A DNA stretch of 64,000 nucleotides from Alphaproteobacteria bacterium (lineage in GTDB: Bacteria > Pseudomonadota > Alphaproteobacteria > UBA8366 > Aestuariispiraceae). The notes under the pieces were generated by a model. That model worked only from the letters and a program-made list of their open reading frames with translations. It did not search any database and was not told the DNA's origin. The stretch is from NCBI GenBank assembly GCA_033344895.1, contig JAWPMN010000001.1, positions 3,542,001-3,606,000 of the forward strand, read 5' to 3'. Position numbers and translations under genes: made by a program. Of the stretch, positions 27,695 through 36,189 are shown piece after piece. Within the stretch, counting starts at the first letter, position 1. Each line of letters starts with the position of its first letter.

Positions 27695-28201
27695 ATGGCC
27701 GAAGAACAGCAAACCCTGAACGATCTGTCCAAGCTGGGCGAAGCCACCGGCGCCGTTGCGGCCGCCGCGGCGACCGCCACCGATGCCGCCCCGGCCGAGC
27801 CGAAGAAGGACGAATTCGGTCGCGCCTATGCCACGGGCCGTCGCAAGAACGCCATCGCGCGCGTCTGGATCAAGCCGGGCACGGGCAAGGTCACGATCAA
27901 CGGCAAGGACCAGGAAACCTATTTCGGTCGTCCGGTTCTGCGCATGATCCTGCGTCAGCCGTTCGAGCAGGCCGACCGCGTCGATCAGTTCGACGTTCTG
28001 TGCACGGTCACCGGCGGTGGTCTGTCCGGTCAGGCCGGCGCGCTGCGCCACGGCATCAGCCGCGCCCTGGTCAACTTCGAGCCGGGCCTGCGCGGCGCGC
28101 TGAAGTCGGCCGGCTTCCTGACCCGCGACAGCCGTAAGGTCGAGCGTAAGAAATACGGTCGCGCCAAGGCCCGCCGCAGCTTCCAGTTCTCGAAGCGCTA
28201 A
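27695..28201 (+). CDS. rpsI: 30S ribosomal protein S9
   Basis: A 168-residue small-subunit protein. The conserved part starts near residue 42 with [22 protein letters not shown] and ends with the basic tail [14 protein letters not shown], whose last residues reach the P-site tRNA. The N-terminal 40 residues form an Ala/Glu-rich extension, common in alphaproteobacterial S9 but absent from the ~130-residue E. coli protein. A terminator follows 28 bases after the stop. Confidence 0.97.
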   Translation: MAEEQQTLNDLSKLGEATGAVAAAAATATDAAPAEPKKDEFGRAYATGRRKNAIARVWIKPGTGKVTINGKDQETYFGRPVLRMILRQPFEQADRVDQFDVLCTVTGGGLSGQAGALRHGISRALVNFEPGLRGALKSAGFLTRDSRKVERKKYGRAKARRSFQFSKR

Positions 28202-28229
28202 GCGGACCCTCGTGGTCGAGTTCAAGAGC

Positions 28230-28260
28230 GGCGCCTCCGATCGGAGGCGCCGTTTCTTTT
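28230..28260 (+). terminator. Rho-independent terminator of rplM-rpsI
   Basis: A perfect 9-bp stem (GGCGCCTCC / GGAGGCGCC) with a GATC loop is followed by GTTTCTTTT. It lies directly after rpsI and ends at the upstream edge of ychJ. Confidence 0.88.
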
Positions 28261-28273
28261 GTCGGAGGCAATG

Positions 28274-28666
28274 ATGTTCGAACCGTGCGATTGCGGAAGC
28301 GGCGAGACCTATGTCGCATGCTGCGGGCGCCTTCACTCGGGCACCCCGGCACGCACCGCGGAAGAGCTGATGCGATCCCGCTACACGGCGTTCTGCCGGG
28401 GCAATGCCACCTATTTGCTGCGGAGCTGGGCCGCGGAGACACGTCCCCCCTCGCTGGATCTCGACGCGTCCCAGGAGTGGACGGGCCTCACCATCGACCG
28501 GCATGAAGCCACCGGCCCCGACAGTGCCATCGTCCGCTTCACGGCCCGCTGGCGCCAAGGCACGCAGAAGGGCCGTCTGACCGAAACCAGCCGCTTCCGA
28601 CGGGAAGGGCAGGGCTGGGTCTATGTGGACGGCGTGATCGCGCCGCCGCCAGGTCGGGGACGATAA
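28274..28666 (+). CDS. ychJ: YchJ family protein with SEC-C zinc motif
   Basis: A 130-residue protein of the UPF0225/YchJ family. The N-terminal SEC-C-type zinc site is visible as CDCGSGETYVACCGR, followed by the NTF2-like domain with RSRYTAFCRGNATYL and SRFRREGQGWVYVDG. GGAGG ends 5 bases before the ATG at 28274, favouring it over the tandem ATG at 28271. Function is not established. It begins right after the rpsI terminator and converges with the DUF1826 gene. Confidence 0.85.
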   Translation: MFEPCDCGSGETYVACCGRLHSGTPARTAEELMRSRYTAFCRGNATYLLRSWAAETRPPSLDLDASQEWTGLTIDRHEATGPDSAIVRFTARWRQGTQKGRLTETSRFRREGQGWVYVDGVIAPPPGRGR

Positions 28667-28695
28667 CCGTTTCCTTCGGCCGGGCAGGGCGACAG

Positions 28696-29334
28696 TCAGA
28701 CTTCATTCGCCGGTTGCTGGATGGGGTCGATGACGAGAACCAGCCGGGTCTCGCCGGTACCGCCGATCGGCGGAGACCGGTGCATCAGCCTGGGGCGCGA
28801 TTTCCCACCCCACTGATTGCCGCGAAAAATCATCGGCGACCCGGTCGGTGCATTCAGAACGTGTTCCGGCTCTTGGCCTGCCCTTGCCACGCCATACTGG
28901 GTGCCGCGACCTCGATACGTGCAGATCAGACGGGCCGGAACGGAATCGACGTGAAACTTGCAGCAGGCATCCGTGTCGATGACGTCGAAGCGCAGGCGCA
29001 GATAGGGCGCACCCATCAACTGCGCGAACATCGTGACAAGCGCGGCGGCATCATCGATGAGCCTGTTCCGCTCCGCATCAACCGGCGTCTTGCTGGCCTC
29101 ACATGCCGCGACCAGGACGTCGGATACTTCCGCAGGACGGAAGATTGCCCGCGCTGACGGGAGCGACCGGGGTGCCAGCCGGTCGATCCAGGTCTGAAAC
29201 CCGGGCAGCGGTGTCCGCCGCCACATCACCGCTTCGACATCGGTGTCATGGATCATGCGCAGATTCCGCGGCGCGTGAACGATCCTGACTTCGCGGCATC
29301 CCGGGTTGTCGATGGTGAGACCGTCGGGCGTCAT
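28696..29334 (-). CDS. DUF1826 domain protein
   Basis: A 212-residue protein matching DUF1826, a family repeatedly found next to COG0523 zinc GTPases. Conserved segments include [39 protein letters not shown] and [19 protein letters not shown]. The paired cysteines with a following histidine and the late HRSPP are possible metal ligands. The ATG lies in the stop of the upstream GTPase gene (ATGA), so the 57 residues of the longer ORF were dropped. With the Zur-like box upstream of the operon, a zinc-limitation role is likely. Confidence 0.82.
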   Translation of the reverse strand: MTPDGLTIDNPGCREVRIVHAPRNLRMIHDTDVEAVMWRRTPLPGFQTWIDRLAPRSLPSARAIFRPAEVSDVLVAACEASKTPVDAERNRLIDDAAALVTMFAQLMGAPYLRLRFDVIDTDACCKFHVDSVPARLICTYRGRGTQYGVARAGQEPEHVLNAPTGSPMIFRGNQWGGKSRPRLMHRSPPIGGTGETRLVLVIDPIQQPANEV

Positions 29335-30548
29335 GCCGCTTCTTCCTGCCGGCGCCATTCCGGAAACGGATCCGGCAATTCCGACAATCCTTCCCAGCCG
29401 GTGGACTGGGCATCCTCCAGCAGACAGGCGTCGAGCCGACGCTCCAATTCTATGCGGTCCATGTGGGCGCCGATGAAGACGATTTCCTGCCGGCGGTCGC
29501 CCCACGGCTCCTGCCAGTGTCTGGCGATATAGGCGCGCCCGTCCTCATGGCCCGGCCAGCGGCTTTCGGGGACGGTGGCCCACCAATTGCCGAGCGGCGA
29601 AATTGTCGACAGGGTGCCGGCAAGGGAGAACTCGGCGACCCAGTCGGGTCGGGTCGCAATCCAGAAATGACCCTTCGCGCGAATGACACCGGGGAGGGGA
29701 CCATTCAACAGGTCATGGATCCGGGTGGGGTCGAACGGCGCGCGGGCTCGGTAGACAAAGGAGGTCACGCCATAGGTGTCGGATTCCGGCACGTGGTTCT
29801 CAAAGCCATAGAGCTCCTTCGCCCACATCGGATGTTCGTGCGCCTTCTGGAAATCGAACAGGCCTGTCGCCAGGACGGCGTCGGTCGGCACATTGGAATG
29901 GTTGGTTTCGATGATTCGTGCGTCGGCATTCAGGCCGCGAATGATCTTGCGGGCCGCGTCCAGATCGCTTGGTCGGGCGTCCGAAACCTTGTTCAGGACG
30001 ACGACATCGGCGAATTCGATCTGGTCGGTCAGCAGGTGAACAAGCGATCGGTCGTCTTCTTCCCCCAGTGTCTCGCCACGGTCCTTCAGGAAATCGCAAC
30101 TGGAGTAATCGCGCAGCAGATTTGCGGCGTCGACCACCGTGACCATCGTGTCCAGACGGGCGATATCGGACAGGCTCCTGCCGTCCTCGTCGCGGAACTC
30201 GAAAGTCGCAGCGACGGGCAAGGGCTCCGAAATGCCTGTAGATTCAATCAGCAGGTAATCGAACCGACCCTCTTCGGCCAGACGCCGAACTTCATTCAGG
30301 AGGTCGTCTCGCAGCGTGCAGCAGATGCAGCCGTTCGACATTTCGACCAACGTCTCGTCTGTTCTGGACAATTCGGTATCTGCGCGTACGAGATCGGCAT
30401 CGATATTGACCTCAGACATGTCGTTGACGATGACCGCAACCCGGCGACCTTCGCGGTTGTTCAGGATCCGGTTGAGCAGGGTTGTCTTCCCGGCGCCGAG
30501 AAATCCTGAAAGCACGGTAACGGGTAGCAGTCGACCATTCCGGGTCAT
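29331..30548 (-). CDS. COG0523 zinc-associated GTPase (ZigA/YciC-type)
   Basis: A 405-residue G3E-family P-loop GTPase. Walker A GFLGAGKT is at 15-22, the metal-binding GCICC at 73-77, Walker B in [12 protein letters not shown], and the guanine motif VVLNKVSD. Members supply zinc to client enzymes during zinc starvation. Two features support zinc rather than cobalt: translational coupling to a DUF1826 gene, and an 8-bp palindrome about 98 bases upstream that resembles a Zur box. The C-terminal CobW_C domain begins near residue 290. Confidence 0.9.
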   Translation of the reverse strand: MTRNGRLLPVTVLSGFLGAGKTTLLNRILNNREGRRVAVIVNDMSEVNIDADLVRADTELSRTDETLVEMSNGCICCTLRDDLLNEVRRLAEEGRFDYLLIESTGISEPLPVAATFEFRDEDGRSLSDIARLDTMVTVVDAANLLRDYSSCDFLKDRGETLGEEDDRSLVHLLTDQIEFADVVVLNKVSDARPSDLDAARKIIRGLNADARIIETNHSNVPTDAVLATGLFDFQKAHEHPMWAKELYGFENHVPESDTYGVTSFVYRARAPFDPTRIHDLLNGPLPGVIRAKGHFWIATRPDWVAEFSLAGTLSTISPLGNWWATVPESRWPGHEDGRAYIARHWQEPWGDRRQEIVFIGAHMDRIELERRLDACLLEDAQSTGWEGLSELPDPFPEWRRQEEAA

Positions 30549-30645
30549 CGAATTGCCTCCTTGGATCAGTGAGATGTCTGCGGTTCTGGGTTCAGTTCCG
30601 ACGGCCCGTCCTGGGATGTTCCCTTCACAACCGCACCGTTATCGC

Positions 30646-30664
30646 AATGTTATATCATAACATT
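30646..30664. promoter_or_regulatory. Zur-like operator
   Basis: AATGTTAT-3-ATAACATT is a perfect 8-bp inverted repeat in the gap between the zinc GTPase (start 98 bases to one side) and the ArsR gene (start 121 bases to the other). The GTTAT-n-ATAAC core fits proteobacterial Zur sites. In zinc-replete cells Zur would repress the GTPase-DUF1826 operon, and it could also affect the divergent unit. Confidence 0.75.
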
Positions 30665-30756
30665 CGTTGTGCAAGCGTCGTGGCGCGATTTTTCGCCTCC
30701 GTCTGCGGTGGGGGGAATGGCCGATTGAAGCGGCAATGAAAAATAGCTTGCCAACT

Positions 30757-30782
30757 GGCGAACTATCGAGCAATAGTTCGCC
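30757..30782. promoter_or_regulatory. Inverted repeat operator in front of arsR-like gene
   Basis: GGCGAACTAT-6-ATAGTTCGCC is a perfect 10-bp dyad ending 2 bases before the ArsR start codon, where a ribosome binding site would be expected. It is probably the autoregulatory operator of the ArsR protein. Because it would also fold in RNA, it may limit translation. No Shine-Dalgarno sequence is visible. Confidence 0.65.
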
Positions 30783-30784
30783 AC

Positions 30785-31129
30785 ATGGAAACCTATTCTC
30801 AAACACTCAATCACGCGTTTCACGCCCTCTCCGATCCGACGCGGCGGTATGTCGTGGCTCAGTTGAGCCGTGGACCCGCTTCCATAAAGGAGCTCGCGGA
30901 ACCGTTTGATATGGGGCTGCCGTCCTTCCTGAAGCACATAAAGGTGCTTGAGACCTCGGGCCTCATCACATCGGAAAAATCCGGACGGGTTAGGACCTGC
31001 ACGCTCAACAGGGACCAGTTGGCGGCTGCGGAGAAGTGGTTCACCCAGCAACGCGCGAACTGGGAAAGCCGGTATGAGAATCTTGAAACCCTACTGACAG
31101 GCATGAACGGATACGACAATGAGACCTGA
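30785..31129 (+). CDS. ArsR-family regulator
   Basis: A 114-residue winged-helix repressor of the ArsR/SmtB fold. HALSDPTRRYVVAQLSRGPASIKELAEPF and then GLPSFLKHIKVLETSGLI supply the recognition helix and turn. No cysteine-rich metal site is apparent, which suits the subgroup that pairs with SRPBCC proteins rather than metal sensors. Its last 11 bases overlap the next gene, and a 10-bp dyad abuts its start, suggesting autorepression. Confidence 0.87.
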   Translation: METYSQTLNHAFHALSDPTRRYVVAQLSRGPASIKELAEPFDMGLPSFLKHIKVLETSGLITSEKSGRVRTCTLNRDQLAAAEKWFTQQRANWESRYENLETLLTGMNGYDNET

Positions 31130-31622
31130 ATTGCAGTTTGATTTCATCGTGGACAGCAGTGCGAGCACCCTCACCATCAAGCGGGAGTTCGCCGCCAGTA
31201 AACAGTTGCTTTGGGACTGCCACACAAAAAGTCATTTGCTGGACCGGTGGTTCGCGCCCAAGCCCTTCACGACGAAAACCAAGTCGATGAATTTCCGTGA
31301 AGGCGGGCATTGGCTCTATGCGATGGTCGATCCGGGCGGACAGGAATACTGGGGCCGGATGGATTACCAGACGATCAGTCCGACGGATGGTTACACGTTG
31401 CTCGACGGGTTCTGCGACGAGACTGGCACGCTGAACCCCGATCTGCCGCGGGCAAGCTGGGACGTCGCCTTCACCGCCTTGCCGGGGCGGACGCTTGTTA
31501 CAACGATCGTGACCTATGCCAGCCGCGAAGCGCTGCAGCAGGTCATCGGCATGGGGATGCAGGACGGCATGACGTCGACAATGGAGCGACTGGACGAACT
31601 TCTCCTGACCCTGGACGCATAG
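31119..31622 (+). CDS. SRPBCC/AHSA1-domain protein
   Basis: A 167-residue protein of the Bet v1-like SRPBCC superfamily (AHSA1 group). TLTIKREFAASKQLLWDCHT opens the domain, LLDRWFAPKPF follows, and a long C-terminal helix begins at ALQQVIGMGMQDGM. Such proteins bind hydrophobic ligands, and ArsR-SRPBCC gene pairs are widespread. Overlap with the ArsR gene indicates one transcript. The ligand is unknown. Confidence 0.83.
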   Translation: MRPELQFDFIVDSSASTLTIKREFAASKQLLWDCHTKSHLLDRWFAPKPFTTKTKSMNFREGGHWLYAMVDPGGQEYWGRMDYQTISPTDGYTLLDGFCDETGTLNPDLPRASWDVAFTALPGRTLVTTIVTYASREALQQVIGMGMQDGMTSTMERLDELLLTLDA

Positions 31623-31738
31623 AAGCCTTCGGCGCGCTCATGAGGCAGACCGGGGTTGGGTTCCCATTCGGAGAGACCGAATGAGGGTCCGGCCCCTTCG
31701 CCGCGCCCCCGCCTCAAATCGGCTTCTATCAGGCGTGT

Positions 31739-32533
31739 TCAGTAGGGAGATGACAGGCGCCTTTCTATCCGGTCCCAGACTTGTCGCACTGCTTCTACGA
31801 TCACCAGATAGGCAGTTGCGGCATAGAAATAGACCTCAAAGTCATAGGTGCGTGAGAAGATCAATCGCGTCTGTCCCATCAGGTCGTAGACAGTGATCAC
31901 GGATGCGATTGCCGATCCCTTAACAGCAAAAATCAGTTCATTTCCAAACGGCCTCAACGACAACCTGGCAGCCTGGGGCAGGATTATTTTTCGGAATGCG
32001 ATGGTTTTCCGCAGACCCAATGAGGCCGCGCCTTCCCATTGTCCCTTTGGTACCGCAGCAATAGCCCCTCTGTAGATTTCGAACTGATAGGCGGAACTAT
32101 TGATGATAAAGACGATCGCGGCCGCAAAGAACGGATCTCGAAACAGCCACCAGAGGCCGATTTCCTCCAGGAGCGGACGGAGGTCGCCAGCCCCGTAGTA
32201 AATCAGGAACAGTTGCAGCAGAAGCGGCGTTCCCCGCACCGCATAGCTGTAACAGAACAGGCCGACAGCGACCCTTTTTCCGCCGAAGAGATGCCAGATG
32301 GCCAGGGGCAGCGCGATCAGCGCGCCGCCGATGATGGCACATGCCGTTAAAGCCAGCGTGACGAGCAAGCCCGACACCAACCGATCCAGATAGCCTGCTA
32401 GAATCGGCCAGTTGGTCTGCGTCAGCGCCGCGACCGCCAGGCCTATGAGTAAGCTGTTGCGCGCCCAAACATATGCCCGCGGGGGCCTTGCGCCGCCGAG
32501 GCGCGAGGTTGGAGGGGCATGACCCTTCCGCAT
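31739..32533 (-). CDS. Polar amino-acid ABC transporter permease (HisM-type)
   Basis: A 264-residue inner-membrane permease with five or so helices. The cytoplasmic EAA-type loop reads YRGAIAAVPKGQWEGAASLGLRK split by the conserved glycine, and the motif RGTPLLLQLFLIYYG typical of His/Glu/Gln/Arg-opine permeases is present. The longer N-terminus (about 25 residues, proline/arginine-rich) is unusual. Its start overlaps the stop of the partner permease by one base (TGATG). No ATPase gene is adjacent. Confidence 0.9.
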   Translation of the reverse strand: MRKGHAPPTSRLGGARPPRAYVWARNSLLIGLAVAALTQTNWPILAGYLDRLVSGLLVTLALTACAIIGGALIALPLAIWHLFGGKRVAVGLFCYSYAVRGTPLLLQLFLIYYGAGDLRPLLEEIGLWWLFRDPFFAAAIVFIINSSAYQFEIYRGAIAAVPKGQWEGAASLGLRKTIAFRKIILPQAARLSLRPFGNELIFAVKGSAIASVITVYDLMGQTRLIFSRTYDFEVYFYAATAYLVIVEAVRQVWDRIERRLSSPY

Positions 32534-33240
32534 CAGGGGGCCGCCGATCCAAACCCGCGATCGGACCAGGACCGAACATGTCCGATCCCGATGGAAGAGA
32601 GTACAGCCAGCGACAGGTAGAGTACAAAGGCAACGCAGTAGAAGAACACCGGCTCCACCTCCGAACTCGCGGCAAGCTTGGATTGTCGCAGCAGATCATT
32701 CAGCGCGATGATGGAGATCAGTGAGGTGTCCTTCAGGAGGTTCTGCCAAAGGTTTGACAATCCTGGTAACGAAAGGCGCAGCATCTGCGGCCCGGTAATC
32801 AGCAGGAATATCTGAAACCGATGCAGCCCGAGTGTCCGGCCTGCCTCACCTTGCCCGGGAGGCAATGCCGCAAAAGCGGCCAGAAAGACTTCAGAGGAAA
32901 ACGCACCGAAGACCAGGGCAAGGGCAATCAATCCGGCCGCAAACGGGTGTAGTTCCATGGGGCCGAAATCGAGGGACTGACTCAGTGCATTTATCAGGCT
33001 CTGGCCGCCATAGTAGATGAGAAACACCGTTAACAGCTCCGGTAGACTTCGGAACGCCGTCGTGAAGCCGATCGCAACATCGCAGGCCAACCAGTTGGAC
33101 GAACGCCGCATTGCCGCAATTCCGAGACCGGTCAGCATTCCCAGGGGCAGGGTGCAGAGTGCAAGCGCAACCGTGAGGCATAAGCCTGAGACCAACTCGT
33201 CTCCCCAACCGGCGCTTCCCCAGGCCAGCAACTCCATCAC
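32533..33240 (-). CDS. Polar amino-acid ABC transporter permease (HisQ-type)
   Basis: A 235-residue permease pairing with the downstream HisM-type protein. FRSLPELLTVFLIYYGGQ is the family motif and the EAA loop is represented by AFAALPPGQGEAGRTLGLHR. It lies 27 bases downstream of the binding-protein gene. Such permease pairs form the channel of importers for arginine, histidine, octopine or related compounds. Confidence 0.9.
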   Translation of the reverse strand: MMELLAWGSAGWGDELVSGLCLTVALALCTLPLGMLTGLGIAAMRRSSNWLACDVAIGFTTAFRSLPELLTVFLIYYGGQSLINALSQSLDFGPMELHPFAAGLIALALVFGAFSSEVFLAAFAALPPGQGEAGRTLGLHRFQIFLLITGPQMLRLSLPGLSNLWQNLLKDTSLISIIALNDLLRQSKLAASSEVEPVFFYCVAFVLYLSLAVLSSIGIGHVRSWSDRGFGSAAP

Positions 33241-33267
33241 CCTGTCCCTCCGGCGATCGCCCCGACC

Positions 33268-34047
33268 TCAATCCCCATAGATGTCGATATCGAAGTACCG
33301 GTCATTGATCTCCTTGTAGGTTCCGTCTGCGCGGATCTTCATGATCGCGGCGTCGAACCGCTCCCGCAGAGCGTCATTACCCTTGGCGACCGCTATCGAC
33401 ACGTCCGCGCCATAGACCTCAGGGTCAGGCGGCAGTGCACCAAGCAGCTTGCAGCAGGCGCCATCTTCCGTTTTGAGAAATTCGGAAAGCTCAATCACAT
33501 CGCCGATCGCCGCGTCGATTCGACCCGAGATCAGATCCGCCCTGATCTCGGCCGGGGTCGGATAGAGGCGAAGGTCGGATTCGACCAAATGCGCCTCGAC
33601 ATAGGCCGCGTCAGCCGTGGACGCGCCGGCACCGATTGTCTTGCCGGCGAGCGCTTCTGCGCTCGGTGCCGCAATGGTACTGTCCTTGGTGACTAGGATT
33701 CCGGGCTTGGTCGTATAGTATCTGGCCGTGAAATCGACACTTTTCCGTCGTTCCGGGGTGGCGGCCATCGAGGCGATGACAGCATCGTACTTTCCGGCCA
33801 TCAGACCCGGAATGATGCCTTCCCAGTCTTGAACGACCAGTTCACATTCCGCGTTCATGGCGGTGCAAAGTGCCTTGGCGATCTCGATATCAAACCCCTG
33901 AAGTTTTCCTTCGCTGTCGATCGAACTGAACGGGGGATAGGTTCCGTCGTTCGCTATCCGGATAACTTCCGCGTTCGCCGATCCCGCTGTGACGAGCGTC
34001 AGGACGACGGCCACGCTGCTAGTCTTCAACCGCTTTATTAGTGACAT
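33268..34047 (-). CDS. Periplasmic polar amino-acid binding protein
   Basis: A 259-residue solute-binding protein of the lysine/arginine/ornithine type. A signal peptide (basic start KRLKTS, hydrophobic VAVVLTLVTAG, cleavage near SANA-EV) is followed by IRIANDGTYPPFSSID, the first ligand-binding strand and loop. GFDIEIAKALC and WEGIIPGLMAGKYDAVIASM are also typical. The ATG at 34047 follows AGGAGGGG; a GTG two codons earlier is less likely. Genes for two permeases follow. Ligand is probably a basic or guanidino amino acid, inferred from the ureohydrolase next door. Confidence 0.92.
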   Translation of the reverse strand: MSLIKRLKTSSVAVVLTLVTAGSANAEVIRIANDGTYPPFSSIDSEGKLQGFDIEIAKALCTAMNAECELVVQDWEGIIPGLMAGKYDAVIASMAATPERRKSVDFTARYYTTKPGILVTKDSTIAAPSAEALAGKTIGAGASTADAAYVEAHLVESDLRLYPTPAEIRADLISGRIDAAIGDVIELSEFLKTEDGACCKLLGALPPDPEVYGADVSIAVAKGNDALRERFDAAIMKIRADGTYKEINDRYFDIDIYGD

Positions 34048-34146
34048 GAGCACCCCTCCTTGAATTTGTGGAGGACAGTGGACCCATTCGGGAAGTTTCG
34101 CGCAAAGGAGTATCCTGCAAGGCTGCAGTGAGGAGAACTCACAGTC

Positions 34147-35064
34147 CTATCCTGATTGTTGCGCCTCTCGGCACACCGTCAGAAGGCAAATGAGCTCCTG
34201 AAGAATCTGGCAGCCTGCCAAAGAGGTTATCTCGGCATGATCGTAAGGTGTTGATATCTCCACAAGATCGATCCCGACTACGGTCAGTGGCCGGTCCTTG
34301 CACCGTGCCCCGAGGCTGCGCAGAAGGCGCAGTATCATTAATGTGGATGGGCCGCCGGGAACCGGCGTACCTGTGCCCGGAGCGCAACTCGGGTCCAGGC
34401 AATCGATGTCGAATGTGATGTAGACACGCCTGTTCCGCAGTCGTTCATGGATGAGGTCGGCGATTGCTCCAGGCGGCTCGGACATCAGCCGATCCGGCGC
34501 GATGTTGAGACCCCCATCCCCGCTGCTTGCAGTGCGAACGCCAACCCGAACGGTTGAGGCATCGTCGATGGCTCCGCGCGCGAGTGCATGTCCGAACATT
34601 GTGCCGTGCTGGGTATCCGGGCCTTCGGTCGTATCGGTATGGGCATCAAACTGAAGCAAGGCGATCGGGGTGTCGCTTTCGTCGGGCACAAGACCGTCCA
34701 GGGCGGCCGCGGTGACGTGATGATCGCCGCCAAGGCCAATCGGCACGACATCCTTTGCCGCGCAGTCGCGGTAGAATTGCGTCGCGGCCGTCCGGAAGCT
34801 TTTCAGATTTCCGTACTCGAACTCGATGTCGCCAAAATCTGCGACCTTCAAACGGTCGAAGGGATCGAATCCCCACGGCCAGCATTCGCCCCAGGCAAGC
34901 TGCGCGCTGCTTTCTCGGATAGACCGCGGCCCGAACCTGGCACCAGCACGGTTCGAGACGGCCAGGTCCATCGGTAACCCAATTACTGCGGCGTCTACAG
35001 TCCTGAGGTCCTGCCCGGGGGGCTGTCGAAAGAATGTAAGGGGGCCTGAGAAACTATTGATCAT
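34147..35064 (-). CDS. Ureohydrolase (agmatinase/guanidino-acid hydrolase family)
   Basis: A 305-residue binuclear-manganese hydrolase. Metal ligands are in GGDHH (112-116), DAHTD (139-143) and DIDCLDP (218-224). It releases urea from a guanidino compound; the family includes agmatinase, guanidinobutyrase and proclavaminate hydrolase, and the sequence does not fix the substrate. It is the first gene ahead of the ABC importer on the minus strand (99-base gap) and diverges from a LysR gene, suggesting an inducible arginine- or guanidino-acid-use unit. Confidence 0.9.
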   Translation of the reverse strand: MINSFSGPLTFFRQPPGQDLRTVDAAVIGLPMDLAVSNRAGARFGPRSIRESSAQLAWGECWPWGFDPFDRLKVADFGDIEFEYGNLKSFRTAATQFYRDCAAKDVVPIGLGGDHHVTAAALDGLVPDESDTPIALLQFDAHTDTTEGPDTQHGTMFGHALARGAIDDASTVRVGVRTASSGDGGLNIAPDRLMSEPPGAIADLIHERLRNRRVYITFDIDCLDPSCAPGTGTPVPGGPSTLMILRLLRSLGARCKDRPLTVVGIDLVEISTPYDHAEITSLAGCQILQELICLLTVCREAQQSG

Positions 35065-35113
35065 GATTCCAATGTTCCCTTGGTGGTAAGTTTTTACTAC
35101 TACTCAAGTCAGC

Positions 35114-35130
35114 TTGCCGCCAATTGGCAA
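35114..35130. promoter_or_regulatory. Candidate LysR binding dyad
   Basis: TTGCC-7-GGCAA is an inverted repeat of the T-N11-A class, placed in the 115-base gap between the ureohydrolase and the divergent LysR gene. This is where a LysR regulator usually binds to control both directions. Confidence 0.5.
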
Positions 35131-35179
35131 CAGACCGCGATTTCTGGATAAATGCTCAGCCTTAACATGAGAAATAGTC

Positions 35180-36124
35180 ATGAAAGAACGCCCGATACCG
35201 TCCCTGAATGCCCTTCGCAGCTTTGACGCAACCGCACGGCATTTCAGTCAAACAAAGGCCGCGGATGAGCTTTGCGTGACGCCTTCGGCCGTCTCCAAAC
35301 AGATCGCGCTTCTGGAGGAGTATTTCGGTTTCGCTCTGTTCGAGCGTGAGCAGAGAGGTATCCGGCTTACGGAGAGGGGCGCGAAATGTGCACGCGTGAC
35401 AACGCAGGCCTTCAGCCAGCTATCGCGCGAGCTTCAGAAAATCATGCAGCCGACGGAAGCCCCGCTTCGAATATTGTGCGATCTCGACTTCGCGCAGTTG
35501 TGGCTTCTGCCCCGGCTAGACCGGTTTCGCCGCGCCCATTCCGGCGTGACTTTGGACATCTCCGTGGAAGTCGATGCCGTGGAAGCTTCGGCCGACCACG
35601 ATTGCGTTCTGTTCTGGGGACAACGGTCGTGGGGCAGCAGCATCATGATCGAGCCGGTTTTCCTGAACTCGGTGTTTCTCGTCGCCGCTCCGGAAAGCGA
35701 GGCGAAACACCGCTTTCTCACATCTCCATCCGAACTGCGCGATTCAGACTTGATCAACGACCGTACGCCGGGATGGTGGGAGCGGTTCTGCGTTGAGAGT
35801 GGATTAAGCCATCTCAACCCGCACAACGCGCCTACCTATCCGACGACCGCCATGTGCATGGAGGCGTGCGCTCTGGGGTTCGGGTTGGCTGTGGCGGATG
35901 AAGTGACGTCACGCAGCTACCTTGAGCAGGGGCGGGTTGAGATCTTGGCGGATCTCAAAATACAGACCTCGGATGCCTACTATGCCGCTTGGCGCTACGA
36001 AGCCGGCAAGGACAGCCGAATCGACACGTTTCGAAACTGGATCCTTGAGGAGGCTGAACTGCATCGCCGCTGGATGATAGGCGCTTGGGACCACCATTTC
36101 GCGGGCGCTTCAGGGGCCGATTAA
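35180..36124 (+). CDS. LysR-family regulator, GcvA-like
   Basis: A 314-residue LysR regulator. The helix-turn-helix lies in ALRSFDATARHFSQTKAADELCVTPSAVSKQI, best read as residues 12-43, and FGFALFEREQRGIRLTERG is the wing. The effector domain ends with IDTFRNWILEEA, typical of GcvA-like members. It diverges from the ureohydrolase gene and is the natural candidate for controlling the ureohydrolase-ABC importer unit. The start ATG follows AAATAGTC with little Shine-Dalgarno character. Confidence 0.9.
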   Translation: MKERPIPSLNALRSFDATARHFSQTKAADELCVTPSAVSKQIALLEEYFGFALFEREQRGIRLTERGAKCARVTTQAFSQLSRELQKIMQPTEAPLRILCDLDFAQLWLLPRLDRFRRAHSGVTLDISVEVDAVEASADHDCVLFWGQRSWGSSIMIEPVFLNSVFLVAAPESEAKHRFLTSPSELRDSDLINDRTPGWWERFCVESGLSHLNPHNAPTYPTTAMCMEACALGFGLAVADEVTSRSYLEQGRVEILADLKIQTSDAYYAAWRYEAGKDSRIDTFRNWILEEAELHRRWMIGAWDHHFAGASGAD

Positions 36125-36189
36125 CCTGAATCGGTAGCGCCGACTGCGAAGAGGGCACCTCGCGTTTCAGCCGGCGCGTTCCGCATGCC

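Noticed and set aside
31665-31683. CATTCGG/CCGAATG dyad after the SRPBCC gene
   Set aside because: Seven-base stem with no following T-run and a G-rich flank; too weak to call a terminator.
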